DNA of 64,000 bases, from contig NZ_JQBP01000002.1 in the NCBI RefSeq assembly GCF_001438705.1, positions 31,805-95,804 on the forward strand, in the 5' to 3' direction. Numbering within the stretch: position 1 is the stretch's first letter; every line of letters begins with the position of its first letter. The DNA comes from Weissella kandleri. GTDB lineage: Bacteria; Bacillota; Bacilli; Lactobacillales; Lactobacillaceae. Position numbers and translations under genes: made by a program. The notes below the pieces were generated by a model, which searched no databases, was not told the origin of the DNA, and was given only the letters and a program-made list of their open reading frames with translations. Of this stretch, positions 1 through 7,740 are shown one piece after another.

Positions 1-43
1 GCTAGTGTTTTTTCATTATGTTCGCTAAATAAATACCTATGAG

Positions 44-83
44 CGTAGCTAATTCTAAGGGGGATTAGCTGCGTTATTTGTTT
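44..83 (+). terminator. Terminator-like hairpin before the Crp/Fnr gene
   Basis: A 10-bp stem (44-53 with 64-73, one G-U pair) is followed by a T-rich run. It ends just before the ribosome binding site of the Crp/Fnr gene. It probably terminates transcription entering from the left edge, or acts as an attenuator for the regulator. Confidence 0.6.
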
Positions 84-97
84 AAAGGATTATGAAT

Positions 98-802
98 ATG
101 ACTAATATGACTAAAGTAAATGAAGATAAATTATATAATTATTTTTTAAACGTGATGAATCAAATGCCAATTGACGACCAAATCAAAATTGAAATTTTAA
201 AGAATAATTATTTAACGCGAGAACATGATTTGGAATCGAGTGTTTATATCTTATTAGAAGGTGTTATCATTACTTCTTTAGTTGGAATTGATGGTGAGCG
301 TGAGCGTTTTAATTTGATGTATATGAATAAACCGGGGATTGTTTCTTTGGTGCGCAGTGAGAATGAAGCAATCGTGGAACAGCCTTACGACATTAAAGTA
401 GACTCTGAGCGGGCTATTTTTTATAAAATTAACCGCGTAAAATTTTGGCAGTTGATTAATAATGATGTTTTATTAAGCCAATATGTCAAAATTTACTATC
501 GTAATCGAATCGATGCCAATATTAAGCAAATTGAACGGATTTTAGGAAACCGTAAAACCGGTCAAGTGGCAGCTTTTTTGTATGACTGTACGAAATTATT
601 TGGCGAGCGCGATGATGTGACCGGCGAAATTGTGATTAATCACCGAATTACCCATAATACAATTGGTGAATTTTGTGGGATTAGTTCACGGAGCTCAGTC
701 ACGCGGATTATTAATGAATTAGTAAAGAATGGAGCCATTGAGCAACGTGATGGTTTATTTGTGGTGAAAGATGTAGAGTATTTAAAACAATATACTAATT
801 AA
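98..802 (+). CDS. Crp/Fnr family transcriptional regulator
   Basis: A 234-residue cytoplasmic transcription factor. The N-terminal two thirds have the cyclic-nucleotide-binding-like beta-roll pattern (a glycine-rich stretch around EGVIITSLVGIDGER). The last third holds a winged helix-turn-helix, with NTIGEFCGISSRSSVTRI as the DNA-reading unit. There is no cluster of N-terminal cysteines, so it is not an oxygen-sensing FNR with an Fe-S centre. Three ATG codons lie in frame at 92, 98 and 107. The AAAGGA site at 84-89 is best spaced for 98. In lactic acid bacteria such regulators often sit by arginine deiminase or anion-transport genes. The neighbour here is a YfcC-type carrier on the other strand, but the effector and targets are unknown. 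Confidence 0.85.
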   Translation: MTNMTKVNEDKLYNYFLNVMNQMPIDDQIKIEILKNNYLTREHDLESSVYILLEGVIITSLVGIDGERERFNLMYMNKPGIVSLVRSENEAIVEQPYDIKVDSERAIFYKINRVKFWQLINNDVLLSQYVKIYYRNRIDANIKQIERILGNRKTGQVAAFLYDCTKLFGERDDVTGEIVINHRITHNTIGEFCGISSRSSVTRIINELVKNGAIEQRDGLFVVKDVEYLKQYTN

Positions 803-847
803 ACGTTTTTAAATGCACTTAGAACTTCTATTAAGTTATATATGGGT

Positions 848-876
848 AGGATCAGCAATATGTTGATCCTTTTTTA
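848..876 (+). terminator. Terminator of the Crp/Fnr gene
   Basis: AGGATCA (848-854) pairs with TGATCCT (864-870) and is followed by T5. It lies 46 bases after the stop codon. Confidence 0.8.
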
Positions 877-911
877 TATGACATGATGAGCAAGCATGAA
901 TCGCGGGCAAT

Positions 912-952
912 AAAAAAACGCCTAGCACGAAGCAATCGTGACTAGACGTTTA
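912..952 (-). terminator. Terminator of the YfcC-type transporter gene
   Basis: Read on the minus strand, a long stem of about 16 bp with two mismatches ends in a run of seven T. It lies just after the stop of the minus-strand transporter. Confidence 0.85.
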
Positions 953-966
953 ATCATTAATTTCGT

Positions 967-2517
967 TTAGGCATAGACCATGACTTCCGCAACTAATAGA
1001 ATGCCACCAAAGACAAGCACAAAGGCGACAACGGGCCATACGAAACGCAACCAATGAGAATACTTCATGTCTAACATTTGTAGAGTAGCCATGACCAAGC
1101 CGGTTGGGGCCAAGAAGAGCATGGCATATTGACCGAATTGGTAAGCAGTGACGACGACGAAACGTGGGATATTAACGGTATCAGCTAAAGGTGCTAAGAT
1201 TGGCATCGAAAGTACGGCTAAACCAGATGATGATGGAACGATGAATCCTAAGACGAAGAAAATCAAGAGCATGGTAATGATAAAGACTGGCCCGCTCATA
1301 TGATTAACTAACGATGACGAGAATTCTAACATCGTGTCCGAAATCATACCGTTGTTTAAAATGAGATTGATTCCCCGTGCAAGACCAATGATTAATGAGA
1401 CCCCAACTAAGCTGGAAGCGCCATTGACAAAAGCATCAACGACGCCTTTTTCACCAATCCCATTTGGACCGGTAGCGGTTAAGAACATAATTAAAATGGC
1501 AAAGGTTAGGAAGGAAGCAGCCATGGTTGGGAACCACCAACCTTGTGACATAACGCCCCAGACCATGAGTGGGAATCCAACGACAAAGAAAATTAAGATT
1601 AATTTCTTACGGAAACTAAACGTACTCTCTAAAGGATTTTGATCGGACGTGACTGCCCAAAGTTTTTTAAAGCGATCGCGGTCTTCATAGGAATACGAAA
1701 GCGCAGGATTAGCCTTCACGCGCTTACTATACCAATAAAGGTAACCAATGACGAAAGCCCCGGCGATAACACATCCGATGATTCGCCACATAATTCCTTG
1801 GGTAAAATCAATTCCAGCCGCATTTGAGGCAATTACGACGGAGAAGGGATTAATGGTTGAAAAAGCGGTTCCGACCGAACTAGCGAGGAAAATCGCGCCA
1901 ACACAGACAATCGAATCATAACCCATCGCAATAAAGACTGGTACTAAGATGGGATAGAAGGCGACAGCTTCTTCTTCAATTCCACATAAGGTTCCGCCTA
2001 AAATCATTAGAATCGCCACTAAGAAAATGAGCATAAATTCATGCCCCTTCGTTTTTTTCGTTAAGGCTAAGAGACCGGCTTCAAAGGCGCCACTGGCTTT
2101 AACGACTCCAATTAATCCGCCCAGGACAAAGATGAAGACCATAATATCAACGGCTTCTATTGTTCCTTGAACCATGCTATTTGGAAGTGCAGCTAAACTA
2201 GCGGGGCGTTGTTTCAACCGATTATAAGTATTGGGGATGGAAATTTCTTGGGTAATTCCACCGCTAGTAAATTGATTTATATCAATTTTAACGCCCAATT
2301 TATCAAGTTCTTGTTGGGTGGCAGGAACTTTATCAGTGGGACCGTCCGGTGTTTTAACAACTAAATGTTTTGAAGGCTGATCATAAGATAGCTTTGAATA
2401 ACTACCCGCGGGGACGAACCAAGTCGCCGCAACAGCAACAATTGTTAAAATGAAAAGAATAACAAAAGCGCCGGGCATTTTAAACTTAAAATGGGGCTTT
2501 TTACTAATACCGATCAT
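967..2517 (-). CDS. YfcC family (DcuC-like) transporter
   Basis: A polytopic membrane carrier of 516 residues with about 12 hydrophobic segments. After one N-terminal membrane helix comes an outside loop rich in polar residues (roughly residues 40-115). The DcuC/YfcC core follows, with the acidic motif GGTLCGIEEEAVAFYPI and the conserved GTAFSTINPFSVVIASN and VPSSSGLAVLSMPI segments. These carriers move dicarboxylates, arginine/ornithine or peptides; the substrate cannot be read from the sequence. Reading could start at 2577, but an AGGA site sits 8 bases before the ATG at 2515-2517, so I use that start. It is divergent from a GlnK/GlnL-like two-component system that may control it. Confidence 0.85.
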   Translation of the reverse strand: MIGISKKPHFKFKMPGAFVILFILTIVAVAATWFVPAGSYSKLSYDQPSKHLVVKTPDGPTDKVPATQQELDKLGVKIDINQFTSGGITQEISIPNTYNRLKQRPASLAALPNSMVQGTIEAVDIMVFIFVLGGLIGVVKASGAFEAGLLALTKKTKGHEFMLIFLVAILMILGGTLCGIEEEAVAFYPILVPVFIAMGYDSIVCVGAIFLASSVGTAFSTINPFSVVIASNAAGIDFTQGIMWRIIGCVIAGAFVIGYLYWYSKRVKANPALSYSYEDRDRFKKLWAVTSDQNPLESTFSFRKKLILIFFVVGFPLMVWGVMSQGWWFPTMAASFLTFAILIMFLTATGPNGIGEKGVVDAFVNGASSLVGVSLIIGLARGINLILNNGMISDTMLEFSSSLVNHMSGPVFIITMLLIFFVLGFIVPSSSGLAVLSMPILAPLADTVNIPRFVVVTAYQFGQYAMLFLAPTGLVMATLQMLDMKYSHWLRFVWPVVAFVLVFGGILLVAEVMVYA

Positions 2518-2591
2518 AATAATATTCCTATACCTATTCATAATATTATAGCCAAAGCAGCTTAAATATGAAGACAATAGTTAAATTCACA

Positions 2592-2613
2592 ATCATGATT
2601 GTATGAATCAAAC
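2592..2613. promoter_or_regulatory. Palindromic operator candidate between the transporter and the kinase
   Basis: The divergent spacer holds the perfect 12-bp palindrome CAATCATGATTG, with partly matching flanks. It could bind the adjacent response regulator or the Crp/Fnr protein. No binding evidence exists. Confidence 0.35.
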
Positions 2614-2652
2614 TTGTCAAAGCTAGTTACTTCTGACTACAATTAACATTAT

Positions 2653-2668
2653 ATGTAAACGGTTTCTT
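2653..2668 (+). promoter_or_regulatory. CcpA (cre) site candidate
   Basis: ATGTAAACGGTTTCTT matches the cre consensus WTGNNARCGNWWWCAW at all but one position. It lies 35 bases before the kinase start, so carbon catabolite control of the two-component system, or of the divergent transporter, is plausible. Confidence 0.5.
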
Positions 2669-2702
2669 GGAACTTCAAGAAACTTCAAAAATGGAGGAGT
2701 GT

Positions 2703-3989
2703 ATGGATTATCAACTTAAATCTGCTGGACGTGAGCAACGAATCATGATTGCGGCGTTTTGGATTGCTTTAGCTTCCCAAATTCAATTGTCAGCGCTCGT
2801 GCCAGGCTTTATTATTGCCTTGTCACCGTTGATTCTCCCCATTTTTTTGTATTTTAATACGGATTTGAACCCGATCCCTTTAACGTTGACGGTGGCGGTG
2901 GCTTCCCCAGTTTTTCGTGGAATCTTGATGCTAGTTAGCCAACAAAGTTCGCCGCAGCAAATTTGGTTATATACTTGGGCGGATATGGCTTTTTATATTA
3001 TGTATGGGTTGATTTACTATTGGTTTTATTGGCGCCGTGGTAGTTGGAATAATGCCACATTCTTTGTGACAATTGTGCTTTGTGATTATGGGGCTAACTT
3101 ATTAGAAGTTAGTATTTTAAACCATTGGCAAGTACCAAATTTAGACTTCTTTAAAATCATTTTTGCGGTGGCTTTACTGCGAACACTGGCCAGTTGTCTA
3201 CTGGCATTTGGTTACCATTATTTTGCGCTATTATTACGCCTCGAGCGGCATGAACAGCAATATTATGATTTTATTATGGCGGCAGCATCAGTCAAAAATG
3301 AGCTATATTTTATGCAAAAAAACGTATCGGAACTGGAACGCATTATGAAAAATGCATATCTATTAAATGATGAATTACAGGTGGTCAATCATGCGACGAG
3401 CAATCGGGCGCTAGCGATTGCGCGGGATGTGCATGAGGTAAAAAAAGATTATCAAAATGTGATGCGGGGGCTGGCTGCTAGTTTTACGATGGAACGCGTG
3501 GTGACGATGCGTTTAACCGAAATTATTCGGGTGGTCACGGAATATGCGCGGCGGGTGATTTTTGATCGCCAATTGGATGTGGTGATTCAAGAAAAGATTG
3601 AAGGCGAATTAGTGATTGTGGAGCATTATGCCGTAGTGACGATATTATCGAATTTAATTTTTAATAGTATGGATGCACTTAGTCAGTAACGCCGTGGTGT
3701 GATTCAAATTAACGTTTGGCGCGATAGTGAGCATTTGTGGCTGGTGGTCGCGGACAACGGCCCGGGGATGACGCGACAAGTGCAAGCCCAAATCTTCACA
3801 TCTGGTTTTACCACTAAATTTAATGCCGAAACCGGTGATGTTTATCGAGGGATTGGACTTTATCATACGCAACAACTGATGGAACACACTTTTGCTGGTC
3901 AGATTGATGTTGAATCCAGTCTACAACATGGCGCTAAATTTACGGCTCAGTTTAAAATTGACCATTTATTAGGTGAGGTAGAAGCATGA
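2703..3989 (+). pseudogene. GlnK/YcbA-like sensor histidine kinase, interrupted by an in-frame stop
   Basis: A membrane sensor kinase read in one frame from ATG 2703 (GGAGG just upstream) to TGA 3987-3989, broken by a single TAA at 3687-3689. The N-terminal half has about six membrane helices. The phosphoacceptor region is RDVHEVKKDYQNVMRGL, with the candidate histidine at residue 244. The ATPase N-box (NLIFNSMDAL) lies just before the stop. The D-box (VADNGPGM), F-box (FTSGFTTK) and G-box (RGIGLYHTQQLMEH) lie after it. No frameshift is present, and the second half keeps frame and codon quality. A GTG at 3699 could restart translation, but the N-box would then be on a separate chain. The nonsense change looks recent, unless the stop is read through or is a sequencing error. 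Confidence 0.8.
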
Positions 3990-4828
3990 ACTTTTACATT
4001 ATAGATGATGATCAGGCGGTTCCCTTGGTGCTGCAACAAATCATTGAGCAAGATCACAATGCGATGGTAGTGGGAACGAGTCAAGATGCTTTGTCCGGGC
4101 TTCAAGCCGTCTTAACTTTAGATGTTGATATTTTATTGGTTGATTTATTAATGCCAGAATTATCGGGTATTGATTTGGTATTACGTTTAAAGCAGCAGCG
4201 CCCCCAGATTAAAGTGATTATGATTTCTCAGGTTCGCGATTTGGAATTACGAGAGACAGCCTATCAAGCGGGGATTGAATTTTTTATTGATAAGCCGATT
4301 AATGTAATTGAAGTTAAAACCGTGATTGAAAAAGTACGCGATAGTTTACAAATGCAGACTAAGCTGGCGTATATTCAAAGTCTGGTTGGGAGTGAAAAAA
4401 TGCAGCAAAGTCCCCCCGCTCAAACGGTCCCACAAGCGATGGAACAAGTACGGACGATTTTAAAATATTTGGGAATCTCGACCGAAGCGGGAACCGCTGA
4501 TATTTTGTTTACCGCTGAAATTATGTTGGAGCATCACTTACATTTCAATCAAATTGATTTTGAAAAACAATATACGATTGATCAACATGAAAAAAAGATT
4601 ATTTTTCAGCGAATGCGCCGTGCAATGAAAAAGGGGTTGACGAATTTAGCTACGCGGCAACTAGATGATTTTAATGATGATATAGCCTTAGACTATGGTA
4701 ATATCCTCTATGATTATAAAAATGTCCGGATGGAAATGTTGTATCTAAAAGGACAACATCATACCCATGGGAAAGTGGCTTTACGTAAATTTATGGAAGG
4801 TTTGATTTTGATGGCAGAACGAGAGTAA
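3986..4828 (+). CDS. GlnL/YcbB-like response regulator
   Basis: A 280-residue response regulator. The receiver domain (residues 1-120) has the acidic triad DDD at 7-9, the phosphoacceptor D53 in LLVDLLMP and the conserved lysine in FFIDKPIN. The C-terminal part (about 150-280) is the YcbB-type output domain, with LGISTEAGTADILF and QRMRRAMKKGLTNLA. B. subtilis GlnL, with GlnK, switches on glutamine uptake and use. Here the signal is unknown. The ATG overlaps the kinase stop (ATGA), so the two are translationally coupled and made together. The regulator itself is intact although its kinase is broken, so it may be silent or phosphorylated by another donor. Confidence 0.85.
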   Translation: MNFYIIDDDQAVPLVLQQIIEQDHNAMVVGTSQDALSGLQAVLTLDVDILLVDLLMPELSGIDLVLRLKQQRPQIKVIMISQVRDLELRETAYQAGIEFFIDKPINVIEVKTVIEKVRDSLQMQTKLAYIQSLVGSEKMQQSPPAQTVPQAMEQVRTILKYLGISTEAGTADILFTAEIMLEHHLHFNQIDFEKQYTIDQHEKKIIFQRMRRAMKKGLTNLATRQLDDFNDDIALDYGNILYDYKNVRMEMLYLKGQHHTHGKVALRKFMEGLILMAERE

Positions 4829-4836
4829 TAGGTTAT

Positions 4837-4852
4837 TGTTTCACGTGGAACA
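4837..4852. promoter_or_regulatory. parS site (ParB/Spo0J binding)
   Basis: TGTTTCACGTGGAACA is the reverse complement of the classic B. subtilis parS sequence at the spo0J locus and fits the consensus at every conserved base. It sits 8 bases after the response-regulator stop, outside the island repeats. Such sites cluster around the replication origin, so the window is probably in the origin-proximal part of the chromosome. Confidence 0.8.
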
Positions 4853-4922
4853 AGGGTGCGTCGTTGAAGGATTTAGTAACACAGCGGAGGTGGTTAAACA
4901 GGATTTAAAGAAAGGTAGTTGT

Positions 4923-4937
4923 TAAATTACGAGAATG
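4923..4937. repeat. Left direct repeat of island 1 (attL candidate)
   Basis: TAAATTACGAGAATG occurs here and, identically, at 13181-13195, flanking an AT-rich stretch of about 8.2 kb with a recombinase stub at its right end. This is the pattern expected for attL/attR made by a tyrosine recombinase. Confidence 0.65.
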
Positions 4938-5160
4938 CGAGTCTAGCAAGATAATCGTTGATATAAAGCCGTTTCGTAAGCTTTAAATATCTCTGACCAC
5001 TCAATCGACCACAAAAGCATTTAATCGATATATAACTTTGCTCCCACAGGCATGTTCGCTTTAACTAATTGTTAAGGCGATTTTTTTATTTGTCCCCCGG
5101 CTATCATTTAGGAAAAGAACCGAATAACAAATGGTGCCGTCTCTTTTAAACACTGTAGTT
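4938..5160. repeat. Left-arm repeat, copy 1
   Basis: About 200 bases recur at 9466-9690 with high identity. The shared parts include ACCACTCAATCGACCAC, the TTTGCTCCCACAGGCATG stretch, a hairpin with T7 and the TTTGTCCCCCGG tract. The ACCACTCAATCGACCAC words also follow the recombinase stub at the right end (13057-13085), which suggests arm-type recombinase binding sites. No gene is seen. Confidence 0.7.
5056..5087 (+). terminator. Terminator inside left-arm repeat, copy 1
   Basis: TCGCTTTAAC pairs with GTTAAGGCGA (one bulge-like mismatch) and is followed by T7. The identical structure occurs in copy 2 at 9600-9631. It may shield the element from outside transcription. Confidence 0.75.
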
Positions 5161-5520
5161 ATTATTATTTTTCAAAATGCCCCCCGTTATAAAAAATAAC
5201 ATTTCCCTCAATCTGGGGTACCGGGGGTAGGGGAATAGATTGTCTGAAATGTCCTGAAAACGTAGAGGTGGTGGGGGTAACACTCTTAAACCGTTGATAT
5301 AACTGAATTTATGTATAAAAATAAGCGTCCAAAATGGGCGCTTTTGGGCTATTTAGGGTCTAAAACGACGGTTGAAAATAGATTATTTTAGTTATAAATA
5401 GCTTTGACGTAGTCTTTATAACCATTTAGCCCCCCTACCTAAAAGTTTTCAAAAATTGACTCCGACACAAGACGATGAACTGTGTGCGCTCCTTTAATTT
5501 GAAAATAGGCAGGGGGGGAG
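5161..5520. other. Non-coding island DNA with G/C runs
   Basis: No gene is visible. There are several homopolymeric G or C tracts (near 5181, 5224-5238, 5272, 5430-5435 and 5511-5519), a GTTGATATAACTGA word also found near the right end (13131-13144), and a terminator-like hairpin GCGTCC/GGGCGC with T4 at 5326-5346. The position, next to an ArpU relic, would suit a phage packaging region, but this is only a guess. Confidence 0.4.
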
Positions 5521-5522
5521 TA

Positions 5523-5900
5523 TCACCCTCTAAACTCGTATGTATCTTTAAAGTTATCTGCAAACATTAAAAAGGCTTCACTGATTATTTGATATACTCG
5601 ACTTTCCGAGTAGCCTGTTTGCGTTGCATATCTTTGGTTGATATACGTTCAAAGTATTTCATTTGAATCATTTGCCTGTGTTTGTCTGGTAGTGCCTTCA
5701 ATGCTACTAAGACGTTAATTAAGTTGGCTCTAGCTATGTCTAAGTATTTATTCCCAACGGCACGATGTCGGACGACGTTTCAGCTCCAACAAAGAAATAG
5801 TGAGCCATTTGTTCTAAGCAGGGTAATTCTTTTTAGAGAATAGTCGGACGTCTTTTGTAACTTGCTTATTTGTTACGTTCTTGTTGGTCCTCCTTCAATG
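5523..5900 (-). pseudogene. ArpU-type phage late regulator, frameshifted
   Basis: Read on the minus strand, parts of an ArpU-family phage transcription regulator appear in several frames. In order they are TKDVRLFSKKNYPA after a GGAGG site, GNKYLDIARANLINVLVALK, then ALPDKHRQMIQMKYFER, and finally ATQTGYSESRVYQIISEAF ending at the TGA 5523-5525. The middle and last parts match the sigma-70-region-4-like helix-turn-helix that such regulators use to turn on phage late genes. At least three frame changes and one stop separate them, so the gene is dead. It marks this region as derived from a prophage or satellite. Confidence 0.65.
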
Positions 5901-6031
5901 GTAGAATAGAATTATTTATTTATTTATTTAATACTGGCGACACTGAAATATTGTATTAGGTTTTTTATGATTCTTAGTATATAATGCGTATTACTGATTA
6001 AAAAAATATTATATTAAGGATGTCATTTATA

Positions 6032-6841
6032 ATGATAATAAGCAAAAAAGTGAGCAGTATATTAGGGGTTTTAATTTTATTTTTATCTCCATGGGGAAGC
6101 ATACAAGCGAGTACAACTAATAATGAACTTTATGCTAGTGGATTAAGATTTGAAAGTTATAAAGGTACTAACATTAATTCCGGAGAAGTTGATGTAAGTG
6201 TAGGTAAAACTATAGATTTAAAATATAAAGTGATGACTTATGGGGTTGGAAATAGAGATTTAATCGAAGTTCATGGAAATGATATAAAAGGTTTTACTGC
6301 TGAAAGTATAAATACAGGCAATGGGACGGGAATTATAAGAATTACGGCAAATAGTGAGGCAAATAGTAATAACCCTGGGATATTATTTTATGTTACCGGT
6401 TGTGCATCGACATATAAACAAAGGATAGGACTTAAAATAGTAGATGAATCTGATAATCCGAATATTCCTAGTGACAAAGATCCAGTAGATCCAAAAGACC
6501 CAGCAGATCCAAAGGATCCAGCAGATCCAAAGGATCCAGCAGATCCAAAAGACCCAGTAGATCCAAAGGATCCAGCAGATCCAAAGGATCCAGTAGATCC
6601 AAAAGACCCAGTAGATCCAAAGAATCCAGTAGATCCAAAAGACCCAGTAGATCCCAAGGATCCAGTAGATCCAAATACATCAAAAGAATTAGCGACAGAA
6701 TCTGTTGTATCTGTTGCTAATGTAAAAAACAATTTAAAGTTATTGCCTAAGACAGCAGCTGAAAAAACAACCCTAGCTGGAGTTATTAGTGTTGTGTTAG
6801 CTTCGTTGGTTGGATTAGTATTCTGGGATCGGCGTAAGTAA
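6032..6841 (+). CDS. LPXTG-type surface protein with Pro-Asp-Pro-Lys repeats
   Basis: A 269-residue secreted protein with a signal peptide (lysines, then a hydrophobic core ending near SIQAS). A soluble domain of about 120 residues that I do not recognise follows. Eleven six-residue units of the type P(V/A)DPKD come next (DNA 6480-6680). The C-terminal cell-wall sorting signal is LPKTA, then a hydrophobic helix and a final WDRRK. LPKTA differs from strict LPXTG at the last position. The repeat is probably a wall-spanning stalk. An ATG at 6020 overlaps the AAGGA site, so 6032 is the likelier start. Base composition is much more AT-rich than the core genes, which fits transfer. Confidence 0.8.
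   Translation: MIISKKVSSILGVLILFLSPWGSIQASTTNNELYASGLRFESYKGTNINSGEVDVSVGKTIDLKYKVMTYGVGNRDLIEVHGNDIKGFTAESINTGNGTGIIRITANSEANSNNPGILFYVTGCASTYKQRIGLKIVDESDNPNIPSDKDPVDPKDPADPKDPADPKDPADPKDPVDPKDPADPKDPVDPKDPVDPKNPVDPKDPVDPKDPVDPNTSKELATESVVSVANVKNNLKLLPKTAAEKTTLAGVISVVLASLVGLVFWDRRK
6480..6680 (+). repeat. 18-bp tandem repeat array, 11 units
   Basis: Units of the form CCAGTAGATCCAAAAGAC vary at third positions and at the Val/Ala codon. They encode the stalk of the surface protein. Such arrays change length easily. Confidence 0.85.
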
Positions 6842-6929
6842 AATGTAATATAATATTATTACTAAATATAAAAATTAAAACAAGGGATCCTAGTCTAACA
6901 TTAATAAATACGATCGATATATTAAATTG

Positions 6930-6960
6930 AGTCAAGCAATTAATTTGCTTGGCTTTTTAT
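6930..6960 (+). terminator. Terminator of the surface protein gene
   Basis: AGTCAAGCAA (6930-6939) pairs with TTTGCTTGGCT (6944-6954) and a T-rich run follows. Confidence 0.75.
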
Positions 6961-6996
6961 TTAAATTCATATTCGACGAATTTCGAGCCAAGTGCA

Positions 6997-7365
6997 TTAA
7001 TGTAGTTTCGCCAGTATATCGTGGTGACTAGTTACATCCCCGCCGTTCTTTTTATAACTTTGCGTGAACTTTTGTCGTACCTTGTTGATGTGATTAGGAG
7101 TTGTGTTGTACATTTTAGCCAGTGCATCGGCAGTTAGTTTATCTTTGCCGTAGCTTTTGGTTATGATGTCTTGATTATCTTTAGGAAAGACTTTTAATGT
7201 GGTTTCAATCGTTTCACTTTGTCGATTGATTAATTCCTTTAACTCATTGTAGACACTTGCCGTTGCATCACTGATATTGAGCCTGTTTAACGTTATATCG
7301 CACAGCTTTAAATTAATTGAATAGCGACCACTAAAGTATTCATAAAATATCTTTGAAATAGCCAA
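6997..7365 (-). CDS. Phage-type HTH regulator, copy 1
   Basis: A 122-residue basic cytoplasmic protein starting at TTG 7363-7365, 8 bases after a strong GGAGGT site. The C-terminal half has a sigma-70-region-4-like helix-turn-helix (LTADALAKMYNTTPNHINKVRQKF). The middle, with RQSETIETTLKVFPKDNQDIITKSYG, resembles ArpU/late-operon regulators of prophages and satellites. I do not know a named homologue. A close second copy lies at 10227-10598 and a ruined third at 25995-26190, each followed upstream by the same kind of repeat-rich DNA. It is therefore probably the element's own regulator, or a replication control gene. Confidence 0.65.
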   Translation of the reverse strand: MAISKIFYEYFSGRYSINLKLCDITLNRLNISDATASVYNELKELINRQSETIETTLKVFPKDNQDIITKSYGKDKLTADALAKMYNTTPNHINKVRQKFTQSYKKNGGDVTSHHDILAKLH

Positions 7366-7387
7366 AAGTGTGACCTCCTAAAAATGA

Positions 7388-7450
7388 TATAATGTAATTA
7401 ATCAACAAACCTGCTTCGGCGATAACTTTTAATAGTTGTCGCTTTTTTTT
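7388..7450 (+). ncRNA. Candidate short RNA opposite the regulator's leader
   Basis: On the plus strand an extended -10 (TGATATAAT, 7385-7393) is followed about 25 bases later by a strong terminator. There GCGATAACT (7419-7427) pairs with AGTTGTCGC (7434-7442), then T8. The same promoter and terminator are conserved in copy 2 (10619-10680). The transcript would be about 50 bases long and antisense to the presumed 5' leader of the minus-strand regulator, as in copy-number control circuits. No expression evidence is available. Confidence 0.35.
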
Positions 7451-7479
7451 GATACGTTTGATAGCTTTTTGAATACTGG

Positions 7480-7740
7480 CATTCTGATGTTAGCATTTTA
7501 TCTTTTTTGAATCTTAACATTTCTTAACATTTTCTGAGTCCTTAATGTTAACATTTGTCAACAACCTATGGCGTTCCAATGCTAGCATTATATAGGTTTT
7601 CAAGGGTGTTAAATATAGCTTTATATATGTTGTTGAGTGGTGTTGTAACACACTGCAACACTATGAAAAAACATTGCAACTTTTTGATTTGGGTTAAATT
7701 TTTGTATGCACACATTTTTAGTTTTTGTGTGCATACTTTT
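7480..7740. repeat. Iteron-like repeats and hairpin, copy 1
   Basis: Four TTARCATTT words lie at 7490-7498, 7514-7522, 7524-7532 and 7548-7556. TGYAAC words follow near 7643-7680. An 11-bp inverted repeat GTATGCACACA/TGTGTGCATAC lies at 7704-7714 and 7726-7736. The region is AT-rich and recurs upstream of regulator copy 2. It looks like a replication origin or operator array. The open frame at 7555-7797 lies across it and is not gene-like. Confidence 0.5.

Noticed and set aside
1334-1827. Plus-strand frames inside the YfcC-type transporter gene
   Set aside because: Shadows of the minus-strand gene without start sites or family features.
6388-6732. Open frames on the minus strand across the surface-protein repeat
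   Set aside because: They exist only because the 18-bp repeat has no stops in several frames; the low-complexity Gly/Ser/Phe and Leu/Asp products have no start site.
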